Assembly: GCA_944415565.1 (NCBI GenBank) | Contig: CALYBQ010000006.1 | Coordinates: 107,716-171,715, forward strand | Length of the DNA stretch: 64,000 nucleotides | Direction of reading: 5' to 3' | From: an uncultured Rikenellaceae bacterium | GTDB lineage: Bacteria; Bacteroidota; Bacteroidia; Bacteroidales; Rikenellaceae | Notes under the pieces: generated by a model | The model's input: only the letters and a program-made list of their open reading frames with translations | Database searches by the model: none | What the model was told of the DNA's origin: nothing | Part shown: positions 41,649 to 50,700 of the stretch, piece by piece | How the letters are laid out: every line of letters begins with the position of its first letter | Position numbering within the stretch: the stretch's first letter is position 1 | Translations under genes and position numbers: made by a program

Positions 41649-42917
41649 TTACCTGATTATGGTCTCTTCGCGGTCCGGTCCGACAGAAATGATCTTGATG
41701 GGAACACCGCACTCTTTCTCAATGAACTCGACATATTCCTTGAACTCGGTCGGGAACTCTTCGTATTTGCGAATGTCGTTGATGTCCTGATTCCATCCTT
41801 TGAATTCGCGGTATACGGGTTTTATGTCGTCGTTAACTTCGTATGGGAAGTGTGTCACGCGTTCGCCGTTGATGTCGTAAGCTACTGCGACCTTGAGCGT
41901 TTCGAAGCTGTTGAGCACGTCGCCTTTCATCATTATGAGCGATGTCACGCCGTTGAGCATGACGCTGTATTTCAGCGCTACGAGATCGAGCCATCCGCAA
42001 CGACGTTTACGGCCGGTAGTCGAGCCGAATTCGCGACCTATTTCGCACATTTTCTCGCCTTCGTCGTCGAACAGTTCGGTCGGGAACGGACCGCTGCCCA
42101 CACGGGTACAATATGCCTTGAATATACCGAATACGTTCCCGATACGGTTCGGTGCAACACCGAGTCCGGTGCAAGCTCCGGCACAAAGGGTATTGGACGA
42201 GGTTACGAACGGATATGTTCCGAAATCTATGTCCAGAAGCGAGCCTTGCGCGCCTTCTGCCAATACCGGGACGTTGCCGTCGATGTAGTCGTTCATAGTC
42301 TGCTCGCTGTCTATGAATTCACATTGGCGTATCTTTTCGATACCCTCGAACCACTCTTTCTCGTACTGGGTTATGTCGTACTCGAAATCGGGGTATTGTT
42401 TGAGCATGTTGATGTGTTTCTCCTTCAGCGTATTGTAGCGTTTTTCGAACTCCGGAGAGAGTACGTCGCCTATGCGGAGACCGTTGCGGCCTGTCTTATC
42501 CATATAGGTCGGGCCGATGCCCCTGAGAGTTGAACCTATCTTGCTCTTGCCTTTCGAGGCTTCCGATGCCGCGTCGAGTATGCGGTGGGTGGGCAGGATA
42601 AGGTGTGCCTTCTTCGATATTACGAGTTTCGGAGTGATGTCGTAACCGTCGGCTTCGAGGGCTTTGATCTCTCCGGCGAGTATGGCTGGGTCGATGACCA
42701 CTCCGTTGCCGATGAAATTGATTGCGCCGTCGCGGAATATTCCCGAAGGTATGGTTTTGAGTACGTAGCTTTTACCGTTGAAGTGCAGGGAGTGTCCCGC
42801 ATTCGGACCGCCCTGAAAACGGGCGATGACCTTATAGTCGGGGGTAAGTACATCGACTACTTTGCCTTTCCCTTCATCGCCCCATTGGAGGCCAAGTACC
42901 ACATCAATTTTTTTCAT
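41649..42917 (-). CDS. purA: Adenylosuccinate synthetase
   Basis: 422 residues from the ATG at 42917; the frame is open upstream but GLQWGDEGKGKVVD must lie near the N-terminus. The enzyme joins IMP and aspartate with GTP in the first step to AMP. Motifs: the P-loop-like WGDEGKGK (9-17), GNGVVIDP, GSTLRGIGPTYMDK, and SSTTGRKRRCGWLD near residue 300 for IMP binding. Single gene with its own promoter-like box and terminator. Confidence 0.96.
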   Translation of the reverse strand: MKKIDVVLGLQWGDEGKGKVVDVLTPDYKVIARFQGGPNAGHSLHFNGKSYVLKTIPSGIFRDGAINFIGNGVVIDPAILAGEIKALEADGYDITPKLVISKKAHLILPTHRILDAASEASKGKSKIGSTLRGIGPTYMDKTGRNGLRIGDVLSPEFEKRYNTLKEKHINMLKQYPDFEYDITQYEKEWFEGIEKIRQCEFIDSEQTMNDYIDGNVPVLAEGAQGSLLDIDFGTYPFVTSSNTLCAGACTGLGVAPNRIGNVFGIFKAYCTRVGSGPFPTELFDDEGEKMCEIGREFGSTTGRKRRCGWLDLVALKYSVMLNGVTSLIMMKGDVLNSFETLKVAVAYDINGERVTHFPYEVNDDIKPVYREFKGWNQDINDIRKYEEFPTEFKEYVEFIEKECGVPIKIISVGPDREETIIR

Positions 42918-42960
42918 TTTGCTGTTCTGTGTTAGTACATTTAAAAAACGCAATTGCCAC

Positions 42961-42968
42961 CAAAAGTA
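42961..42968 (-). promoter_or_regulatory. -7 element for purA
   Basis: TACTTTTG on the minus strand, 44 bases before the purA ATG. The -33 position is not TTTG. Confidence 0.45.
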
Positions 42969-43100
42969 CGCTTTTTTTGTCATAGCGCCCAATATTATCG
43001 TTTGTTTTTTCATCAATCTATGAACACTCGCGGCTGTTGTGACGAAAGTCCGGCGGAAAACGGCAGATAATGTGACCGAAAGGAAAATATACGTCGGCTT

Positions 43101-43132
43101 TTTGCGTTAAAAACTCTAAATCGTTAACTTAG
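43101..43132 (+). promoter_or_regulatory. Promoter of the TPR protein gene
   Basis: TTTG (43101-43104), a 20-base spacer and TAACTTAG (43125-43132), one base off the TAnnTTTG box, 21 bases before the ATG. Confidence 0.5.
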
Positions 43133-43153
43133 CGACTGAAATTTCTAACAGTT

Positions 43154-45145
43154 ATGCGTCTATCCCTCTTTGTAGTAGTCTTTTGTACGATCTTCTCATC
43201 CATTGGTCTGCATGCCCAGATCAATAAGGATTATTTTTATTACATGGGGCGTAACTTTTTGGAGACAAGTCAGTACGAGGACGCCATCCGTATGCTGAAC
43301 ATGCTCGTGAAGTCCTATCCCGACGCACATGAAGCATATTATATGAGAGGTATCGCCAAATACAATCTGGCTGATATGTTCGGGGCGGAACAGGACTTTT
43401 CCATGGCGGTGGAGAAGAATCCCGTCTATACGATGGCTTATTATAACAGGGGCATCACTCGGTTTCGGATGGGCGACTACGACGACGCATTGAAAGATTT
43501 TGGCGAGGTCATAGCGTTGCGTCCCGATTTTGAGGGGGCATTTTTCAGTAGGGGGATTACTTATTTTCAGATGAAACGTTACGAGGATGCCGTAAAGGAT
43601 TTCGACGAATTCATCAAACGTGACGAAAAGATGGCCGATGCCTATATCAATCGCGGGACCAGCTATCTGTTCTTAAAAGATACTGTGCGGGCGCTGGAGA
43701 ACTTCGACAAGGCTATACGCACTAATATGCTCGACCATAAGGCATACAACAGACGTGGGGCGCTATACATACAGATGGAAGAGTACGATAATGCGATAGC
43801 TGATTTTAACCGGGCCATCGAGCTGGATTCGACTTATTCCCACGCCTATTTCAACAGGGCTATAGTATACGCCAATACACAACACCCGCTCGAAGCGATA
43901 GAAGATTTCTCGCATGTTCTGGAGTTGGAGCCCAATAACGCATTGACATATTTCAACAGGGCAATTCTACGTTCGCAGATAGGTGATTACAACAATGCGA
44001 TGGCGGATTACGACAAGGTGTCTCGTTATGCGCCCGGCAATGTACTCCTATATTATAACAGGGCAGGTGTTCGGCGTAGGCTCGGCGATCTCGACGGTGC
44101 TGAACAAGACTACTCGAAAGCCATCGAGCTGTATCCCGACTTCGCCAGCGCTTACATTAACCGTGCGCGTTTGAGGGCTTTCAGAGGAGACCGTTCCGGG
44201 GCACGGGCCGATCAGACCATTGCCGACATGAAGATTGCCGAATACCGTTCGCGGCACGATGACAGCACATTCTCTATTTATGCCGATACTTCGCGATCTT
44301 TCTCGCAGCTGTTTGCTTTCAATTCGAAACTTACGGGAGGTAAGGATGTCGGAGGTGCAGAAGACACCACACGAATCTCTATGTTGCCGCAGTTCAGATT
44401 CTCGTTCTTGAGCAACGGTGCTGCACAGCCAGATGTGACGGTAGTGGGGACAAGGCCATATTATTGCGACGAACTCGATAAGTTTGTCAAGAGTATGGGT
44501 GTGCAATATATGGCATTGACCAATAAAGATACCGATATGTCGCCGGATGAGGTGATGATGATAGATAAACAGGTGTCGGACCGTCTGTCTGCCGACCGTT
44601 CCGATGTGAAGGCGTTGTTCGAAAAAGGTATAACACAGGGCCTTATAAAGCAGTATACCAACTCCGTCAACACATATACGGATGCTATCGACAAGGATCC
44701 GTCAAATCCGTTCCTGTACCTCAACCGTGCGGCGATCCGTAGCGAGATGATAGATTTTGTGTCGTCTATAAGCCTACCGCCACAACGCCTGTCGGTGGAT
44801 AACGACCCGTCGGGATTGGCTAACGTCAATCCTCAAAGGACGTATAGTTACGATGAGGCGATAACAGACCTCAATAAAGCGGCGAAACTCTTGCCCGACT
44901 TTGCATATATATATTATAACCGTGCGAATCTACAGGTTGTTTCGGGACGTTTGGACGAAGCATATGCGGACTATTCCAAGGCGATAGAGTTGTATCCCGA
45001 TTTTGCCGAGGCGTACTATAATCGTGGTCTTGTCCTGATATATATGAAGGACGTGCAGAAGGGTAACCTCGATATGAGCAAGGCTGGGGAACTCGGTATC
45101 AACGAGGCGTATACGGTTCTGCGTCGTTATACGCCCGAAGATTAA
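43154..45145 (+). CDS. Secreted tetratricopeptide-repeat protein
   Basis: 663 residues with a signal peptide (cleavage near LHAQIN, about residue 22). About nine TPR units lie in residues 30-370, each with patterns such as AYYNRGITRFRMGDYDDALKDF; a linker of about 130 residues without repeats follows; at least three more units are in 490-650. TPR arrays are protein-binding scaffolds; in Bacteroidota secreted ones often serve envelope complexes. No enzyme domain is visible. Partners are unknown. Single gene. Confidence 0.85.
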   Translation: MRLSLFVVVFCTIFSSIGLHAQINKDYFYYMGRNFLETSQYEDAIRMLNMLVKSYPDAHEAYYMRGIAKYNLADMFGAEQDFSMAVEKNPVYTMAYYNRGITRFRMGDYDDALKDFGEVIALRPDFEGAFFSRGITYFQMKRYEDAVKDFDEFIKRDEKMADAYINRGTSYLFLKDTVRALENFDKAIRTNMLDHKAYNRRGALYIQMEEYDNAIADFNRAIELDSTYSHAYFNRAIVYANTQHPLEAIEDFSHVLELEPNNALTYFNRAILRSQIGDYNNAMADYDKVSRYAPGNVLLYYNRAGVRRRLGDLDGAEQDYSKAIELYPDFASAYINRARLRAFRGDRSGARADQTIADMKIAEYRSRHDDSTFSIYADTSRSFSQLFAFNSKLTGGKDVGGAEDTTRISMLPQFRFSFLSNGAAQPDVTVVGTRPYYCDELDKFVKSMGVQYMALTNKDTDMSPDEVMMIDKQVSDRLSADRSDVKALFEKGITQGLIKQYTNSVNTYTDAIDKDPSNPFLYLNRAAIRSEMIDFVSSISLPPQRLSVDNDPSGLANVNPQRTYSYDEAITDLNKAAKLLPDFAYIYYNRANLQVVSGRLDEAYADYSKAIELYPDFAEAYYNRGLVLIYMKDVQKGNLDMSKAGELGINEAYTVLRRYTPED

Positions 45146-45220
45146 GATTGCCAGTGATTTGGTCGAGGTGTAAACCGAAGGGTCTTGTCTTTGGTTTGGA
45201 ACATGGTAGGGGTTTGGCCT

Positions 45221-45872
45221 CTATTGGTTCAAATGCAGTTGTTTTGGTGTGGTCTCTTTTTCATCCAACGTCTTTTGTACGGATGGATGTTTGCGGCGGA
45301 ATTTCGCAAAGGTGTCACGAGAGATGCCGTAATGCCTACATACAGCGTTGATTGACCATTGCTTAACATGGTTATTATTTCGTTGCGGTTTTCAATAAGC
45401 ATTTTAGTTTTCGGACAACTGCCTTTCTGCGTCCCAGTATGACTCCCTCGGATTTTCGCAAGGCGAGTGCTTCTTTGGTCCTCATGGATATTAGGTTGCG
45501 TTCTATCTCGGCAACGAGACCGAAAACGAAACATAACACCTTGCTGTTGATCGTATTGTCGAACGAGTACCCCTCTTTGGTGGTATAAAGGTTTATTTCC
45601 CGGTCGAGACATTTCCCCATGATGGACATGATGTCGGTCAATGTTCGGCTGAGGCGCGAGATTTCGGTGATAATCAGAGTGTCTCTGCGTTTCATGTGCT
45701 TGAGTAGTGTGCCAAGTTTTCGCTCCCGTTCATGCTTCTTACCGCTGACGACCTCTGTACCCCAGCGGTCTATCACAATGTCCTTGCTTTCGGCAAAACG
45801 TCGTATTTCGTCGTGTTGGTTGGCCAAATTCTGTTTGCCTGTGTTTACCCTTAAATAACCTATAATTATAAT
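45221..45872 (-). pseudogene. Decayed serine recombinase (resolvase/invertase family)
   Basis: The minus strand carries a nearly full serine recombinase in three frames. Upstream of the longest frame, codons read GYLRVNTGKQNLANQ, where the family has RVST: the catalytic Ser is Asn (AAC for AGC). No ATG precedes it (ATT/ATA codons and then stops). EISRLSR and the AEIERNLISMRTKEAL helix are intact. After LGRRK the frame breaks, continuing in another frame as GSCPKTKMLIENRNEIITMLSNGQS, then again as WSINAVCRHYGISRDTFAK, the DNA-binding helix-turn-helix, ending at a TAG at 45221. The likely lesions are a one-base loss in an A-run (about 45422) and a loss near a TCAA repeat (about 45350). Confidence 0.85.
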
Positions 45873-46008
45873 TTGTTCGTATTATTAGTGAAATATCGGA
45901 AACGTTGAAAGTACCTAATATTTCATAGAATGTAGGTGTTTACAGGTAAAATACGTACGAATGAGGCTTGGTTGTCAGTCGTAACTGTGCACGTATCTCG
46001 TAATTGAA

Positions 46009-46048
46009 ACACCCCCGCAAAGAATAACCTGAATCTTTACGGGGGTGT
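46009..46048 (-). terminator. Terminator of the hmu operon
   Basis: A nine-base-pair stem of ACACCCCCG/CGGGGGTGT, extended by an AAAGA/TCTTT inner stem, 23 bases after the hmuV stop. The stretch 45873-46008 is A/T-rich and holds nothing I can support. Confidence 0.7.
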
Positions 46049-46070
46049 CCGGTTGCATTGGGGATGGGAC

Positions 46071-46400
46071 CTATTCGGGGATGTATATTATCTCCCCGTT
46101 TTCGAGCTGGTAGGCCGTGCCTACACGCTTGCCGCGTGAACCGCTGTTGTTCTGCTCCTCGGACGGCGTATATTTTTCAATCTTTTCACCCTGCTTGGTG
46201 ATTATCTCCATCTGTTCCGTGCCGGGATTCTTGACTATCGTGAAGTCCTCCTGCGAGAACATCTCGGTCATGTCGAAGCGTGTCACGAGGGCGACCATCA
46301 ATGCCACTGCGAAAACCATCGCTATGTCGAACAGGTTTGTCAGAGTTGCCAGCGGATCGTAGTCGTCATGGTCCTTCAGTATGTTCTTCTTCAAAGCCAT
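46071..46400 (-). CDS. hmuV: HmuV-like DUF2149 protein, ExbD-like
   Basis: 109 residues from the ATG at 46400 (two bases after hmuU). A cytoplasmic N-terminus of about 20 residues is followed by one membrane helix (about 23-40, LFDIAMVFAVALMVALV) and a periplasmic tail of 65 residues. Asp25 sits at the start of the helix, as the proton-carrying Asp of ExbD and TolR does, although the family (DUF2149) is named separately. It follows the ExbB-like gene, just as ExbD follows ExbB. The gene name is by operon position relative to Porphyromonas hmuYRSTUV; function is inferred. Confidence 0.75.
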   Translation of the reverse strand: MALKKNILKDHDDYDPLATLTNLFDIAMVFAVALMVALVTRFDMTEMFSQEDFTIVKNPGTEQMEIITKQGEKIEKYTPSEEQNNSGSRGKRVGTAYQLENGEIIYIPE

Positions 46401-46402
46401 GG

Positions 46403-46996
46403 CTATTTGCTCCCTTTCTTTAACGTTTCGATTATGTATTCGATGATGTTGATGTCGTCGGCATACCAACGTTGTTTTACCTGCAACGTGATGAAGCCTA
46501 CTGCGGCGATGATGAGCCCGACAACAGTAGTCGCGAATGCTACCTGCATGTTGCTTGCCATCGACGCTATATCTCCCGTAGCGAGACCGACGAGTGCCGG
46601 CCCCATCGGGATTAGGGTTCCCATGAGACCGAGCATAGGACCTATCTTGACGAGGAGTTTGGATTTGCCTAATTCCTTGTCTGCACTTATTTCGTAATCG
46701 CCCGCTATGAGGTCGAGTTCTTCTGCCGAATGTCGGTGTGCCGGGATGCTCTTGATGAACTCCGAGAGTTGATTCCCTTTGCCGAGTTTCGAGAAATCCT
46801 CTTTCAGAAATTGCTCCACTCCCTGCGAATCGAGCATCTTGCGGATTTTGACATTCACTTTACCTCGGTTGATATACTGTCCGTAAAAGCCGCCCACCAT
46901 TATCAGCGAACGGAACAGGAAGATGAGCAGGAATACGACTACGGGAACGAGAAGTCCGGTTGTGATCCAATAAAGGATGTCTGTAATGAGATTCAT
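46403..46996 (-). CDS. hmuU: HmuU-like MotA/TolQ/ExbB proton channel protein
   Basis: 197 residues with three membrane helices (about 10-32, 105-130, 150-175). The ExbB core LVKIGPMLGLMGTLIPMGPALVGLATGDIASMASNMQVAFATTVVGLIIAAVG lies at about 110-160, with the Thr/Gly pattern of the channel. Members pair with an ExbD-type partner to convert proton flow into motion. It sits between the HmuT and HmuV genes, so it probably energises HmuS or HmuR rather than a flagellar or Tol system. Positional naming as for hmuV. Confidence 0.88.
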   Translation of the reverse strand: MNLITDILYWITTGLLVPVVVFLLIFLFRSLIMVGGFYGQYINRGKVNVKIRKMLDSQGVEQFLKEDFSKLGKGNQLSEFIKSIPAHRHSAEELDLIAGDYEISADKELGKSKLLVKIGPMLGLMGTLIPMGPALVGLATGDIASMASNMQVAFATTVVGLIIAAVGFITLQVKQRWYADDINIIEYIIETLKKGSK

Positions 46997-47023
46997 TGTG
47001 TTAAAATGTTTTGTTTGGATTTG

Positions 47024-47743
47024 TTATAATGATTTGTTCTGTTTTTTCGAAAAGATGGCTTTGAGCCTGTCGCGCTTCGCATAACTCCATAGCCCGATTC
47101 CGCACATCAGTATGAAGAACGCCACAGCTACGAGGGTGGGGACCAATCCGACATCGGTCTGACTGTTCGAAACGCTGTATTGTGTGAGTGAGGCGTGTAC
47201 GAACAGTGCTATGACGAGGATAAGCAGGTTCAGCGTAATCTTAGCTTCGAGCTTCAGGCTCTCGCCGTGCATCAGCCATTTCAGCAGGAATGACAGTGCC
47301 GTAACTGAGGCGAATATCACCCCGCTGTATAACAATGCAACTTTTCCGAACGGTACGCCTACGAACTGTTTGAAGAACGCCAGCTCGAAGTAGGCTATTC
47401 CTATGAATACGAGTAGGCCCGGCACGACCTTCAGCACGAATATCGAACGCTTGCGTTTCTCTTTCGGCTGGAAGTAGTTGTCGAGGATGTAGACCGAAGA
47501 CAGGATACCGAGTATCGCTTCGATGGTTATCAGCACGGCGCAGTCGGCCACGAGGCCCTTGTCGGCCAGTATGGCCGTGAAACTGTCGCCGCGCTGCTGT
47601 ATCATCCACGGGTATATGAGGTAGGCCAACACTGCCGCCGCGAGTGGATAGAGCAGTGTGACCCACCACCGGGTATTCATCGAGGCCTTGAGCGAGTATT
47701 TCGTTATGGCCAGAAGGAATATGAATTGCAGATAGTTCTCCAT
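47024..47743 (-). CDS. hmuT: HmuT-like polytopic membrane protein
   Basis: 239 residues with about seven hydrophobic helices and short loops; no recognisable transporter, enzyme or cofactor motif. It begins with MENYLQFIFLLAITKYS and ends with a basic KRDRLKAIFSKKQNK tail, likely cytoplasmic. It begins three bases after hmuS and lies 27 bases before hmuU, so it is in the operon. In the Porphyromonas operon this position is an uncharacterised membrane protein. It might be a membrane platform for HmuS or a passage for iron or porphyrin; this is speculation. Confidence 0.7.
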   Translation of the reverse strand: MENYLQFIFLLAITKYSLKASMNTRWWVTLLYPLAAAVLAYLIYPWMIQQRGDSFTAILADKGLVADCAVLITIEAILGILSSVYILDNYFQPKEKRKRSIFVLKVVPGLLVFIGIAYFELAFFKQFVGVPFGKVALLYSGVIFASVTALSFLLKWLMHGESLKLEAKITLNLLILVIALFVHASLTQYSVSNSQTDVGLVPTLVAVAFFILMCGIGLWSYAKRDRLKAIFSKKQNKSL

Positions 47744-47746
47744 CGT

Positions 47747-50700
47747 TTACGCTATCTTTTTTCTACGCTTTAACGCTATCACAACGAGCAGGGCTACTAT
47801 GGCTATACCCATATAGAGCACCGTCTTGGTTGTCTTCTTTTTGTCGGGCGATTGCTGGTCGGTCTGCTGCGACTGTTGCTGTTCGTCTTTCTTCAGCACG
47901 ACGCTGTTGTCGGCCTGCTCTTCTTCAACGCGTACCTGCCGTGCATCGTTGATGCTGCTGTTATATTCCGACGCCGTGCCCTTGTCAACTTTGGATGAGA
48001 TGAAGTCGCGCAGTTTGGCGTTGTTGCAGATGAATCCGCTGCATCCGGCCGAGTTCTCGCGCACGAGTTTTGTGTGAAGTTCGGCGACATCCTTGAGCTG
48101 TGCGGCCGATGCGTGCCACATATCCTTGCGGGCGGCTTCGAGCATGACGGCCGTCATCTCTTGCAGGGCATATGGATTCTTCTGCGTGAAGGTCTTTTCC
48201 AGTCCGAGGTTGTACTCGTCTTTCACGTACACATCATAGTATTTATTCCATATATGCTGGTCGATGGCCGTCGGTTTCATGCTGTTCCAGCCGAAGGTGT
48301 TGCGGAACGTCTCAGCGAAATGTTCCATCGCGCTGGCTTCGCCATTCATCATATGTGAGATGTACTTAGGATTGAATACGGTCGAATTTGTCTCCACGCC
48401 TATCGCCTCTTTGAGTTCCTGCACTTTGGGACGACTGGTATTGCGGAAATCGTTGAAATAGGCCCTCGGGTCGTTGCCCGTAACCTGTTCCACGGCTGCC
48501 GACAAACCTCCCATGAATTCGTATACGTGGTCGAGGCTGAGCGGTCCCCATGTGTTGCTCGAACGCGGCTGTACGACTACCGAAGTGTTGAGCAGGGCGG
48601 CTTCGAACACACCTTCACGCATTTCGCCCCACTCGTCTCCGCCGTTGGCCGAATAGAGGGCGCCCATGTTGTTGATGTACTGTTTGGCTATCTGCTCGCG
48701 CGATTCCCATTTGTCTCCGCTCTCGACAAGGCCCATTATGCCTGTGCCGTAGTTGCCGTTCACACCGCCGAAGATGCGTTCGCCGGCATACTTGCGGGCG
48801 TCGGCGGGTGAGAAGCCCTTTTCGAGTAAAAGCCTTTCGGCATCGAGCAGACCCTTGCGTACATAATTGTCCTGATCCGCATCCTGAGCCTCTGCCGCCA
48901 TGGCTATGGCTCGGTTGATGAGTTCGAGGCGCGATGCCGCTATGTCACGCAACTGGCCGGAAGTTTGCACTACCACGTCCACACGTGGGCGACCCAATTG
49001 TGCGGTTGGGATGAGGCGCAGCGAGCGGATATATCCGAAGCCGTCGCGCATCGGTTCCACGCCGAGCAGGTAGAGTATTTGGGCTACGGTTGCACCTTCG
49101 CTCGATATGAAGTCGGTTGCCCACAGTGTGAAGCTGACCTTTTCTGGATACTTGCCGTTGGCAGCAAATTCTGCCGCGAGCAACGATTCCGCGAGCCGTT
49201 TACCTACTTTCCAAGCCTCTTCGCTCGGTGTGGTCTCCGGATTTATCGAATAGAAGTTGCGTCCGGTAGGTACAGCGGCAGGATTGACTATCGGGTCGCC
49301 TCCCGAAGACGGAGCGATGTATTTTCCTGCCAAAGCATCTGTGAGAGCCTTCTGTTCGAGTCGCGTGCTGGCGGCGAGGTTGCCCTTGTGTGCAGAAGCG
49401 CCCTCCAATGCCGTTTTGAGCTGTTTGAGAGCGTTGGTGAGTTGCTCCTCGCGCATCTCTTTTTCACTCTTTATGGCGGTCATGCCTGCCGGTTCGGCCT
49501 GTGCCATGCGATCCATGGCCGACGGAGCTTTTGCCTGTTCCTGTTTGGCTGCGGCGTCATTGCCCGTATTCTTGTCTCCGGATTTTTCGTCATACCCCGG
49601 TCGAGGTATCCATGAAGGGTGTCCGCCTCCTCCGGAACGTTTGCCGCGATGTCCGCCGAGAGTATCGGCGCCGATGAGATTACCGTTGTCGTCGAGGAAT
49701 CTCTTCTGCTTTTTCACAGCGGGTTCGCTCATCTGTGCCATCATACGGCTCATCATGGCTGTCATACGGTCGGCATCGGCTTTTTCCTTGGCCAATGTTT
49801 TGTCGAGTGTTTGAACATCGTCGGCAGACACCAGCCCTTTGAATACATTTTCGAACGGTTCGCCCCTGAGCATACGCGAGACAGCGGCTTCCGCCTTGTC
49901 ATTGTATCGCTGGCTTATGAAAGCGAGATTGTCGAGCTTGTCGGCCGGTATGCGTCCTTTGGCTATGTCGATTTCGGCCAAGGCATATCTTACCGGATCT
50001 ATTGACATCAGCCGCGCGGTATTGTTGAGCTGCTCTTCGGTGTACGGTACGCCGAGCGTATACAGGCCGTCGTTCACCTTGCTGGCGTTAATCTCTTCCA
50101 GATATATGTGTATGCGTTCGAGGTCTGCCTCGCTCAGTGTTTTGGTGCTGTCTATCGAGAGGGCTGACAGTATGTTCTGCTTGCGAGCCATCTCAGTTAC
50201 CGTTTCAACGAGGTTTTGTTTTACAGGACCTTCTTCCATGTGTTCTAGCCTATGTACCCTATCTTCGAGCATCGAGAGGTCGTTGTAGAGCTCGCTGCGC
50301 ATGAAGGGGGCGGTCATGTGGTCGATGAGCGTAGCGTAGCTGCGCCTTTTGGCTATCACGCCTTCGCCGATATTGCTGATGGTGTAGATGTAGAAGTGCG
50401 GCATGTCGCCCACGAGAGCGTCGGTCCAGTCGTAGTCCGACAGGGCGATCTGTTTGCCGGGGATGAATTCGAGACTACCGTGCGTGCCGAAGTGTACCAT
50501 TGCGTCGGCCTTGAACTGGTTGCGTGTCCAGAAATATGATGCCACGTAAGGGTATGCAGGTGCACCCTCGACGCCGTGTACGATCTGCTCGACATTTTCT
50601 CCTACGGCAGCCATCGGCTGCGGCAATATAGCCACGTTGCCGAAAGTTATCTGGGCGACGGCTATGTATTTTTTGTCGTCGCGCTCCACACCCATGTACT

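Noticed and set aside
45873..46008. Invertible promoter next to the dead recombinase
   Set aside because: Only partial repeats (GTGTTTAC copies, a weak ACCTA/TAGGT pair) are present; no inverted repeats of useful length flank a promoter.
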